From: Pseudomonas californiensis
GTDB taxonomy: Bacteria > Pseudomonadota > Gammaproteobacteria > Pseudomonadales > Pseudomonadaceae
Direction: 5' to 3'
Assembly: GCF_021147775.1 (NCBI RefSeq)
Contig: NZ_JAGTPK010000033.1
Span: 1-58,125, forward strand
DNA: 58,125 nucleotides
Positions within the stretch are counted from its first letter, which is position 1. Each line of letters begins with the position of its first letter. The notes under the pieces are model-generated. The model ran no database searches, was not told the DNA's origin, and was given only the letters and a program-made list of their open reading frames with translations. Of the stretch, positions 51,346-58,125 are shown piece after piece. The translations under genes were made by a program, and so were the position numbers.

Positions 51346-52166
51346 CGCTGGCCTCCGGTGCGTTGCCAAAGAAAGCTCGCCAGGTGCTGACCGCGTATCG
51401 CCTCGCGCTGTTTTTCCAGCGAACCGTTGATGTTCATCAGGCAGCCGCAATCAGCGGTGAGGATCTGGTCGGCGCCGGATTCCTTCAGCGCGCGGGTCTT
51501 GTCGGCGACCATCGCGCCGGAAATGTCCGGCATGCGAGCGCTGAACGTCCCGCCAAAACCGCAGCATTCGCTCTCATGGTCATGATCGACGCGCTCGACA
51601 TTGCCCAGCTGCGCCAGCAATTCGCGGGCATGCAGGTGAGTGTTCATTTCGCGGCGCGCCGAGCACGAGGTGTGCAAAGCGATTTTGGTCGGCCGGCCCT
51701 GATCGCTCAGGCGCGCCTTGCAGACGTGCAATAAAAATTCTGTCAACTCGTAGGTGCGTTCCGCCAGATGACGGACTTGCTCAAGCAGTTGAGGATCGTC
51801 TTTGAACAGGTCGGGATAATGTTCACGAAACATACCCGCACAGGAACCGGACGGCACCACGACAGGGTCATCACCTGCGAACAATGCCAGTTGGGCGCGA
51901 GCCACATCGCGGGCCTGATCGGTATAACCCGAGGTATAGGCCGGTTGGCCACAACAGCTTTGCGCCTGTGGATAAACCACCTCAATGCCTTCACGTTCAA
52001 GCAAGTGAATGGCGTCCATCCCGGCTTCTGGAAAAAACAGGTCCACCACGCATGTGCCAAACAGGTAAACCCGTTTCGGCTTCTGGTTGGGGTACTGGCG
52101 AGGCGCAGGCCGAGGCGGTGCGACACGTGTGGCATTGGGTACGGCGTTGTAAAAAAGCTCACTCAT
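51342..52166 (-). CDS. lutA: Lactate utilisation protein A (LldE, CCG domains)
   Basis: 274 residues. Two cysteine-rich domains: C39 and C71-C72-G73 (SCCGQPAYTSGY), then HTSCSARRE and CCGFGGTFS (about 205) near the C-terminus. CCG domains bind Fe-S centres, as in GlpC and HdrB. The N-terminal 30 residues are Pro/Arg-rich and longer than in Bacillus LutA. First enzyme gene after lldP, separated by 108 bp that contain a hairpin. Confidence 0.92.
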   Translation of the reverse strand: MSELFYNAVPNATRVAPPRPAPRQYPNQKPKRVYLFGTCVVDLFFPEAGMDAIHLLEREGIEVVYPQAQSCCGQPAYTSGYTDQARDVARAQLALFAGDDPVVVPSGSCAGMFREHYPDLFKDDPQLLEQVRHLAERTYELTEFLLHVCKARLSDQGRPTKIALHTSCSARREMNTHLHARELLAQLGNVERVDHDHESECCGFGGTFSARMPDISGAMVADKTRALKESGADQILTADCGCLMNINGSLEKQREAIRGQHLASFLWQRTGGQR

Positions 52167-52227
52167 CAGATGTTTCTCCGGGTGGGCCCGGTTATCCGTC
52201 CAGCAAGCCGGACGGCTTATGAATGGC

Positions 52228-52254
52228 TGACGCCGACGGGTCGAACCGGCGTCA
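52228..52254 (-). other. Intercistronic hairpin between lldP and lutA
   Basis: TGACGCCG/CGGCGTCA with an 11-nt loop and no T-run. It may stabilise or separate the lldP message from that of lutABC-dld. Confidence 0.5.
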
Positions 52255-52274
52255 GTGTGTACGTCATCGCGTGA

Positions 52275-53966
52275 TCAATGCACCAGCATGCCGGTAAACC
52301 AGTAGGCCTGTGCGTAGGTGATACAACCCACGATAGTGGCGAAAAACAGGCTGTGCTTGAGCGTGAAGCGGAACAGGTCCGATTCTTTGCCGACCAGACC
52401 GGTGGCCGCACACGCCACGGCAATGGATTGCGGCGAGATCATCTTGCCGGTCACACCGCCGCTGGAGTTGGCGGCCACCATCAGGATGTCGCTGACGCCA
52501 ACCTGGTGGGCGGTGGTGGCCTGCAATGAGCCGAACAGCGCGTTGGCCGAGGTGTCGGAGCCGGTCAGGAATACGCCCAGCCAACCCAGAAATGGCGAGA
52601 AGAACGGGAAGGCTGCGCCCGTGCCCGCCAGCACCAGTGCCAAGGTGGATGACATGCCGGAGTAGTTCATGACGAAAGCGAACGCCAATACCATACCGAT
52701 CGAGACGATCGCCCAGCGCAACTCGATAAGGGTCTCTTTGAAAGTGGTAAGACCAATCTTCGGCGTGATGCGCAGCACCAGCATGGCCAGAATGGCGGAG
52801 AACAGAATCGCCGTGCCTGACGCAGCAATCAGATCGAATTTATAGACAGCGGGCATAGCCGTGACCTTGGCCACGATGGGCGCGGTCTTCATCACCAGTT
52901 GGTCCAGATGCGGCACCGGCACGTTGAATGTCCAGGCTTGCATGGCACCGCCCGGCGCGAACATGGCCTTGAACGGTTTGAGCGTCCAGAGGGTGACCAT
53001 GCCGGTGAGGATCAGGAACGGCGACCAGGCCTTGATGATCTGCCCAATGCTGTAAGGCGAAGCGGTGGCCGTGCGTGGCTGGCCGAGGCCGCCTGGGCTG
53101 CCCATGACCGCCGCCGAACCGCCGCCGACTACGACCGCGTCCGAGGCGCGTTTTGGCTGCCAGACCTTCAGGAACAGGGTCAGTGAAATGATGCTGACCA
53201 GTGCCGAGGTGATGTCTGGCAGTTCCGGGCCAATGAAGTTGGAGGTCAGGAACTGGGTGATGGCGAATGTGGTGCCGGCAATCAACGCCGCCGGCCAGGT
53301 CTCTTTGACACCCCGCACGCCGTCCATCATGAACATCAGCCAGAACGGCACGAAGATCGACAGGAATGGCAATTGACGACCGGCCATGGCGCCGATCTTG
53401 AACGCGTCGAGCCCGGACACTTGGCCTGCCACAATGATTGGAATGCCCAACGCGCCAAACGCGACTGGTGCGGTGTTGGCAATCAGGCACAGGCCTGCGG
53501 CGTATAGGGGGTTGAGACCAAGCCCCACCAGCAGGGCCGCAGTAATGGCAACTGGCGCGCCGAACCCTGCTGCACCTTCCAGAAATGCACCGAAGCAGAA
53601 GCCGATCAGCAAAACCTGCAGGCGCTGGTCATCGGTGATGGCCATGACCGAGCTGCGAATGATTTCGAACTGACCACTTTTGACGGTGAGTTTGTAGAGG
53701 AACACCGCCGCAACAATGATCCACGCAATTGGCCACAGGCCGTATGCGAAACCATAACCTGCCGCGGCCAGGGCCATGTCCGTAGGCATCTGGAAGGCAA
53801 AGATCGCCACCAGTATCGACAGCGCGAGCGTGATGCTTCCCGCGATGTGGCCTTTGAGTCGGAAGACGGCGAGCGCCAGGAAGAAGAACACGATCGGGAT
53901 CATTGCGGCAGCGGCCGAAAGGCCCAGGCTGCCCAGAGGTGTATAGAGTTGTTGCCAAGTCTGCAT
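52275..53966 (-). CDS. lldP: L-lactate permease
   Basis: 563 residues from the ATG at 53966 (AGGGG 8 nt upstream); the 599-codon frame is not used because family members begin at MQTWQQLYTPLGSLG. Twelve or more membrane helices. The family blocks GAFLEGAAGFGAPVAITAALLVGLGLNPLYAAGLCLIANTAPVAFGALGIP and FLTGSDTSANALFGSLQ are present. It imports lactate and glycolate with protons. First gene of the catabolic operon; the LldR operator lies 188 bp upstream. Confidence 0.95.
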   Translation of the reverse strand: MQTWQQLYTPLGSLGLSAAAAMIPIVFFFLALAVFRLKGHIAGSITLALSILVAIFAFQMPTDMALAAAGYGFAYGLWPIAWIIVAAVFLYKLTVKSGQFEIIRSSVMAITDDQRLQVLLIGFCFGAFLEGAAGFGAPVAITAALLVGLGLNPLYAAGLCLIANTAPVAFGALGIPIIVAGQVSGLDAFKIGAMAGRQLPFLSIFVPFWLMFMMDGVRGVKETWPAALIAGTTFAITQFLTSNFIGPELPDITSALVSIISLTLFLKVWQPKRASDAVVVGGGSAAVMGSPGGLGQPRTATASPYSIGQIIKAWSPFLILTGMVTLWTLKPFKAMFAPGGAMQAWTFNVPVPHLDQLVMKTAPIVAKVTAMPAVYKFDLIAASGTAILFSAILAMLVLRITPKIGLTTFKETLIELRWAIVSIGMVLAFAFVMNYSGMSSTLALVLAGTGAAFPFFSPFLGWLGVFLTGSDTSANALFGSLQATTAHQVGVSDILMVAANSSGGVTGKMISPQSIAVACAATGLVGKESDLFRFTLKHSLFFATIVGCITYAQAYWFTGMLVH

Positions 53967-54363
53967 GTTGGTGGCCCCTAATTGTTTTTGGTTAGGCCCG
54001 ATGTTCAGTGCGCGTGGCTTCGACTCGACGTCACTTGAGGTGCGCGTCTGGTCGATGCTGACGATGTTTCGCACAGCTCACCAGCTCAAGCCTTTCTTTC
54101 TGGAAAGGTCTTGCAGCGTGATGGAGGTAAACCGCCAAACGCTGGCATTGGATAATTGGTAATACCAATTTACAATGTCTGACGGCTAGAATAGTGGCCT
54201 TGTATTTGGTGTGTCAATTTGGCTGCGCAAGACATTTGTATCAATCGTCTCGTCTGGCCCTGCTGATCAGGGGTGTTGTATTGAATCTGGCAGGTGTGTC
54301 GCGGACGGCAATCAGCCAGAATACGCGGCCCCGACAACAGGCCGGGAATGTGGAGTAAGGGTT
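53967..54363. promoter_or_regulatory. Divergent control region of lldP and lldR
   Basis: Nearly 400 bp without a gene, between divergent start codons. It holds the 17-bp operator at 54154-54170 and AT-rich promoter-like sequence around 54100-54200. Open frames reaching back from lldP to 54074 and from lldR to 54211 lack ribosome sites. Confidence 0.7.
54154..54170. promoter_or_regulatory. LldR operator
   Basis: AATTGGTAATACCAATT is a perfect 17-bp palindrome. It fits the AATTGG-N5-CCAATT type bound by LldR/PdhR-like FadR-family regulators. Confidence 0.85.
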
Positions 54364-55131
54364 ATGGGCTTTGATCAGGTGCGTCAGCGCCGTTTGTCTG
54401 ACGACATCGTCGAGCAACTGGAAAAGATGATTCTTGAAGGCACCCTCAAGTCAGGAGGGCGTTTACCGGCCGAGCGAACACTGGCTGAGCAGTTCGGTGT
54501 TTCCAGGCCCTCCCTGCGTGAAGCGATCCAGAAACTCACGGCGAAAGGCCTGCTGATCAGCCGTCAGGGTGGCGGCAATTATGTGGTCGAGAACATAGGC
54601 TCGACGTTCAGCGATCCGCTGCTGCACCTGTTGGAAAGCAGCCCTGATGCACAGCGCGACCTGCTGGAGTTTCGTCATACGCTGGAGGCGTCCTGCGCTT
54701 ACTACGCGGCCATGCGGGCGACCGAGATGGATCGCGAACGGCTGCGTCTGGCGTTTGAGGTGTTGCAGGACTGCTATACGCGCGTCGACGAAGTGAGCCG
54801 GGCCGAGGAGGGCGCAGCTGATGCCAGTTTCCATCTGGCGATTGCCGAAGCGAGCCACAATGCGGTGTTGCTGCACACCATTCGCGGTTTGTTCGATTTG
54901 CTCAAGCGCAATGTGGTGATCAACATCGGCGGGATGTACAAGCAGCGCGCAGAAACCCGCGACATGCTCATCAAGCAGCATCGGGAATTGTACCTGGCGA
55001 TTATCGAAGGGCGTGCCGAAGAGGCGCGTGAGGTGTCCAGTCGTCACCTGACGTACGTGCAGGAAGTGCTGGAAGAGGTACGCCAACAGGTTCAGCGCAC
55101 AGCTCGGGCGGAGCGGCGCAATACCATGTGA
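54364..55131 (+). CDS. lldR: FadR/GntR-family lactate regulator
   Basis: 255 residues from the ATG at 54364 (GGAG upstream). Winged helix at about 8-75: RRLSDDIVEQLEKMILEGTLKSGGRLPAERTLAEQFGVSRPSLREAIQKLTAKGLLISRQGGGNYV. The FCD ligand domain covers about 95-240, with metal-site histidines in ASFHLAIAEASHN and ISSRH-like VSSRHLTYV. It should repress lldP-lut-dld without lactate by binding 54154-54170, and probably its own gene as well. Confidence 0.92.
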   Translation: MGFDQVRQRRLSDDIVEQLEKMILEGTLKSGGRLPAERTLAEQFGVSRPSLREAIQKLTAKGLLISRQGGGNYVVENIGSTFSDPLLHLLESSPDAQRDLLEFRHTLEASCAYYAAMRATEMDRERLRLAFEVLQDCYTRVDEVSRAEEGAADASFHLAIAEASHNAVLLHTIRGLFDLLKRNVVINIGGMYKQRAETRDMLIKQHRELYLAIIEGRAEEAREVSSRHLTYVQEVLEEVRQQVQRTARAERRNTM

Positions 55132-55210
55132 TCTGCATTGACGGAAGCTTTAGAGGTTGGCCGCAGCATGGACAGTACATCCACTGAAGATGTATCGCCC
55201 ATGCCCCACC

Positions 55211-55234
55211 CTTCGCCAGCAAGCTGGCTCGCAC
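55211..55234. repeat. REP-like palindrome
   Basis: GCCAGC-AA-GCTGGC within TTCGCCAGCAAGCTGGCTCG, the form of the short extragenic palindromes common in Pseudomonas, between the convergent lldR and smpB genes. It may serve as terminator or mRNA end. Confidence 0.6.
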
Positions 55235-55260
55235 GTTGTCCATTGGGGCTCAGGGCGAAC

Positions 55261-55743
55261 TCAGTCGTCCTTGCCTTTGGTCCGAACGGCGCGCTGCAGC
55301 TCACGATCCGAATCGCGTTCGCGTTCGGTGTGGCGCTTGTCGTATTCCTTCTTGCCTTTACCCAGAGCAATTTCGCACTTGATCAAGTGCTGCTTCCAGT
55401 AAATGGAGAGGGCGACGCAGGCGTAGCCTTTCTGCTGGACAGACGTGATGAGCTTTTCAAGCTCGCGCTGGTTCAGCAGCAGTTTACGGGTGCGTGTCGG
55501 GTCAGCGATGACGTGCGTGCTGGCTGTCTTGAGAGGCGTGATATGGCAGCCCATCAGCCAGGCCTCGCCATCCTTGAGCAGCACGTAACTGTCAACCAGC
55601 TGTACCTTGTTGGCACGCAGACTTTTTACTTCCCAGCCAGCCAGGACCAGACCGGCCTCGAACTTGTGTTCGATGAAGTAATCGTGTCGCGCCTTCTTGT
55701 TCTGCGCGATGGTCCCTGTAGGGTGTTTCTTGAGCTTAGCCAT
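55261..55743 (-). CDS. smpB: SsrA-binding protein
   Basis: 160 residues from the ATG at 55743; the open frame further up to 55896 is not part of the family. Family blocks are TIAQNKKARHDYFIEHKFEAGLVLAGWEVKSLRANKVQLVDSYV, EAWLMGCHITPL, DPTRTRKLLLNQRELEKL and the basic C-terminal tail KGKKEYDKRHTERERDSDRE that reaches into the mRNA channel. It is the obligatory partner of tmRNA encoded at 45414-45801. Confidence 0.97.
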   Translation of the reverse strand: MAKLKKHPTGTIAQNKKARHDYFIEHKFEAGLVLAGWEVKSLRANKVQLVDSYVLLKDGEAWLMGCHITPLKTASTHVIADPTRTRKLLLNQRELEKLITSVQQKGYACVALSIYWKQHLIKCEIALGKGKKEYDKRHTERERDSDRELQRAVRTKGKDD

Positions 55744-55856
55744 AGGGGCCGCATTATAGGCAGTTGCTTCAATGTCGGCTACGGGAAAGCGTGTGCTTGA
55801 GCACAATGGTTGAATCCCGGACAATGCGCGCTCTTTTTTGTGTGGGCGTTTCAACA

Positions 55857-57260
55857 ATGTCGACGGACAAGGTTTCGGTCCACGGTAGCTGGGCAAGCCG
55901 CTGGGTGTTCATTCTTGCTGCCACAGGTTCCGCAGTCGGGCTGGGCAGTATCTGGAAATTCCCCTACATGGTCGGCGCTTACGGCGGCGGTGCGTTTGTA
56001 CTGGTGTTTCTGGCCTGCATCGCGCTGATCGGTATTCCGGTGATGATGGCCGAGACGCTGATCGGTCGTCGCGCACGGTTGAGCCCGGCCAACGCGCTGA
56101 AGACGCTGGCAGTCGAGTCTGGTCATTCGGCGCGCTGGTCGTGGGGTGCTTTTGCCGGGATGATCACGGCATTGCTGATTCTCTCTTTCTATAGCGTGGT
56201 CGGTGGTTGGTCGCTGGACTACATCATCGACATGGGGCGCGGCGATTTTCAGGGTGTTACGGCTGAGCAGGTGGGCGGCTACTTTGGCGCGGTCATCGCT
56301 GATCCGTGGCGCCTGACACTCTGGCACACGGTGTTCATGCTGTTGTCCGCTGTGGTGATCGGCAAGGGTGTGGAGGCGGGCCTGGAGCGCAGCCTGCGCA
56401 TCATGATGCCAATGCTGTTCCTGTTGATGCTGATTCTGCTGGGCTACAGCCTGACGACCGGCCACTTCATGGAAGGCGTGCACTTCATGTTCGATTTCAA
56501 CCCGGACAAAGTGCTCGATGGGTTGCTGCCGGCCATGGGGCATGCGTTCTTTTCGCTGAGTGTGGGTGTCGGCTCGATCATGGTCTACGGCGCTTACATG
56601 ACCAAGGGCGCTTCCATCAGCACCACAGTGGTCGGCATCGCGTTGCTCGATACTTTTGTTTCGCTGCTGGCAGGCCTGGCATTGTTTCCGATTGTGTTCG
56701 CTGCGGGTCTGAACCCCAGCGAAGGGCCGGGCCTGATGTTTGTCACGCTGCCTTTCGCGTTCGGCAACGTAGCGTTTGGTCAGTTGATGGGCGTAGTGTT
56801 CTTCGTACTGGTCGCGGTGGCTGCCTGGAGTTCGGCGATTTCGCTGCTGGAACCCATGGTCGCGTATCTGGTGGAACGCACTGGTGTACGGCGTGCCTGG
56901 GTCACGTTCTGGCTGGCGTTCAGCTGCTGGTTTGTCGGGCTTGGAACGGTTTTCTCGTTCAATATCTGGCAAAAGGCCAAGTTTTTCGTGAACGATGACG
57001 GTGCATTTCACCTCTACCAATGGGGCGCAACCAATGGCCTGGACTTCTTTGGAGTCATCGACTTCTTCACTTCGCGGATCATGTTGCCGCTGGGTGGATT
57101 ATGTTTTGTAGTATTCGCTGGTTGGGTGATGGGCCGTGAGGCGGTGCGTGACGAGTTGTCGATTCGCAGCCCGCTGCTGTTCAACCTGACGTTCTTTTTG
57201 ATGCGCTACGTGGCGCCGCTCGGCATTCTTGTGGTGTTTGCCGCTCAGCTCTGGAAATGA
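55857..57260 (+). CDS. Sodium-dependent transporter (NSS family)
   Basis: 467 residues from the ATG at 55857. The signature SWASRWVFILAATGSAVGLGSIWKFPYMVGAYGGGAFVLVF in TM1-TM2 carries the substrate/sodium site. In total 11-12 helices, e.g. the TM6 region FFSLSVGVGSIMVYGAYM. It resembles amino-acid/neurotransmitter symporters (LeuT/MhsT fold); the substrate cannot be told from sequence. It is divergent from smpB and upstream of ratA. Confidence 0.92.
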   Translation: MSTDKVSVHGSWASRWVFILAATGSAVGLGSIWKFPYMVGAYGGGAFVLVFLACIALIGIPVMMAETLIGRRARLSPANALKTLAVESGHSARWSWGAFAGMITALLILSFYSVVGGWSLDYIIDMGRGDFQGVTAEQVGGYFGAVIADPWRLTLWHTVFMLLSAVVIGKGVEAGLERSLRIMMPMLFLLMLILLGYSLTTGHFMEGVHFMFDFNPDKVLDGLLPAMGHAFFSLSVGVGSIMVYGAYMTKGASISTTVVGIALLDTFVSLLAGLALFPIVFAAGLNPSEGPGLMFVTLPFAFGNVAFGQLMGVVFFVLVAVAAWSSAISLLEPMVAYLVERTGVRRAWVTFWLAFSCWFVGLGTVFSFNIWQKAKFFVNDDGAFHLYQWGATNGLDFFGVIDFFTSRIMLPLGGLCFVVFAGWVMGREAVRDELSIRSPLLFNLTFFLMRYVAPLGILVVFAAQLWK

Positions 57261-57267
57261 CGCTCAC

Positions 57268-57702
57268 ATGACTACGCATATTCAACGCTCTGCCCTGTTG
57301 CCCTATCCGGCCCGGTTTCTTTATGACCTGGTCAACGACGTGGCTCGTTACCCCGAGTTCCTCCCGTGGTGCTCTTCGGCAACCGTGCTTGATGCCAGTG
57401 AAGAGCAGATGCGCGCCAGCCTCGAGATTGCAAAAGGAGGGCTCAGTCAGAAGTTCGTGACGCGCAACACGCTCATACCGGGTGAGTCGATCGTGATGGA
57501 CCTGGTTGAGGGGCCTTTCGAGCAGTTGCACGGCGTCTGGACATTCAAGCCGCTGGGCGAGAAGGCCTGCAAGATCAGCCTCGATCTGTCGTTCGATTAC
57601 GCGGGCCCTATCGTGCGCGCAACACTTGGGCCACTGTTCAACCAGGCGGCCAACACGCTGGTGGATGCGTTCTGTCAGCGCGCCAAGCAACTGCATGTCT
57701 GA
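57268..57702 (+). CDS. ratA: RatA-like START-domain protein
   Basis: 144 residues from the ATG at 57268: HIQRSALLPYPARFLYDLVNDVARYPEFLPWCSSATVLDASEEQMRASLEIAKGGLSQKFVTRN, the coenzyme-Q-binding/START-like family. The E. coli homologue was reported to interfere with 70S subunit association; a COQ10-like role in ubiquinone function is the alternative. It overlaps ratB by 8 nt, which forms a conserved pair. Confidence 0.93.
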   Translation: MTTHIQRSALLPYPARFLYDLVNDVARYPEFLPWCSSATVLDASEEQMRASLEIAKGGLSQKFVTRNTLIPGESIVMDLVEGPFEQLHGVWTFKPLGEKACKISLDLSFDYAGPIVRATLGPLFNQAANTLVDAFCQRAKQLHV

Positions 57703-58009
57703 GGCGTTGATCCCGATCGAGGTGGTCTACGCCTCTGTAGAACGACAAGCCTTGATCAGCGTCGAAGTGCCGGCAGCATCAACCGTGCGTCAGGCGTTGA
57801 TGGCGTCCGGTATCGACAAGCAGTTTCCGGAGCTTGATCTGGCCAGTTGTATGGTGGGTATCTTCGGTAAGGTGATTAGTGATCCGGCTGCGCGCTGCAT
57901 TGAGGCCGGTGAGCGAATCGAAATCTATCGACCGCTGCTGGCTGATCCCATGGAGGTCAGGCGGTTGCGAGCGGCCAGGGCGCGCTTGAACAGAACGTCT
58001 TCCAGCTGA
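57695..58009 (+). CDS. ratB: RnfH/RatB family ubiquitin-like protein
   Basis: 104 residues from the ATG at 57695, overlapping ratA. Pattern: IPIEVVYASVERQALISVEVPAASTVRQALMASGI, VGIFGKVISDPAARCIEAGERIEIYRPLLADPMEVRRLRAARA, the RnfH beta-grasp family. Function is not well defined. Position after ratA is conserved in gammaproteobacteria. Confidence 0.93.
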   Translation: MSEALIPIEVVYASVERQALISVEVPAASTVRQALMASGIDKQFPELDLASCMVGIFGKVISDPAARCIEAGERIEIYRPLLADPMEVRRLRAARARLNRTSSS

Positions 58010-58037
58010 ATACGAGCTGAACGCAATGTCTAGTCCT

Positions 58038-58059
58038 GAAATAGGTTTACACCTATTTC
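58038..58059. repeat. 9-bp inverted repeat after ratB
   Basis: GAAATAGGT/ACCTATTTC around TTAC. AT-rich dyad just before the terminator. Confidence 0.55.
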
Positions 58060-58069
58060 AGTCTCAAAG

Positions 58070-58096
58070 CGCCCGATGCACCGCATCGGGCGTTTT
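58070..58096. terminator. Intrinsic terminator after ratB
   Basis: CGCCCGATGC/GCATCGGGCG, loop ACC, then TTTT. It ends ratA-ratB and may also serve a convergent gene beyond the window. Confidence 0.85.
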
Positions 58097-58125
58097 GTAT
58101 TTCAAGGACAGATGCGGCCGCTCCC

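Noticed and set aside
50248..51390. 380-codon plus-strand frame opposite lutB
   Set aside because: Shadow of a clear Fe-S protein gene; low-complexity His/Asp/Val content.
55092..55370. 92-codon minus frame between lldR and smpB
   Set aside because: Overlaps both convergent genes and a REP-like palindrome; no family pattern.
55851..57020. 389-codon minus-strand frame opposite the Na+ symporter
   Set aside because: Highly charged His/Gln-rich translation typical of an antisense frame of a membrane protein gene.

Overview
The window is a Pseudomonas chromosome, most likely from the P. syringae complex. This rests on the tmRNA with tag ANDENYGAQLAA, the gene order smpB - Na+ symporter - ratA - ratB beside a lactate locus, and high-GC codon use. 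It contains a nearly complete lambda-like siphoprophage and the int-proximal end of a second integrated element. Both appear to use the 3' end of the tmRNA gene (ssrA) as attachment site.

Layout. (1) 1-3528: end of a genomic island, with an ICE-type recombinase whose C-terminus is replaced (61-1128), a 956-bp stretch without a convincing gene but with three perfect palindromes, and a P4-type integrase (2085-3341). (2) 3529-45439: prophage of about 41.9 kb between two copies of a 26-bp repeat (3529-3554 and 45414-45439). From left to right it holds a DUF4760-like membrane protein cargo gene, integrase and excisionase, a leftward early operon of small regulators (HNH protein, Arc-type, CsrA-type, LuxR-HTH), the CI/Cro switch with twin PL/PR promoters, a rightward early operon (DUF3077, antirepressor, O-like protein with an iteron origin, DnaC-like loader, DnaB helicase, Q antiterminator), small cassettes between look-alike terminators, a tRNA-Thr-like sequence, hicAB, holin/Rz/Rz1, HNH nucleases, P27/HK97-type packaging and head genes, a tail module with a -1 frameshift chaperone and a 2207-aa tape measure protein, an Asp-box tail fibre, an Abi-alpha gene, a lambda R-type endolysin, and a right-end cargo zone (XRE-ImmA pair, LexA-boxed coiled-coil gene, beta-helix protein, broken lysis/structural remnants, a 245-aa helical protein). 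(3) 45414-58125: host core: ssrA, a small periplasmic protein, the lactate utilisation operon lldP-lutA-lutB-lutC-dld with divergent lldR, smpB, an NSS-family transporter, ratA, ratB.

How it works together. CI, a LexA-like self-cleaving repressor, should hold PL and PR through an operator placed identically in both promoter spacers. On induction Cro, the antirepressor and the O/DnaC/DnaB replication set act first. Q then reads through the terminators that punctuate the late region. Cargo genes (DUF4760, Abi-alpha, XRE-ImmA, the 245-aa protein) sit at the two att ends and between late modules, where temperate phages often carry defence or fitness genes. The phage brings its own terminator next to its att core, so ssrA keeps a proper 3' end after integration. 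The host lactate genes form a textbook catabolic operon with a perfect LldR-type operator.

Limits: everything here was read by eye from the sequence. Family names come from recognised motifs and order, not database searches. Starts were chosen by Shine-Dalgarno position and family length.
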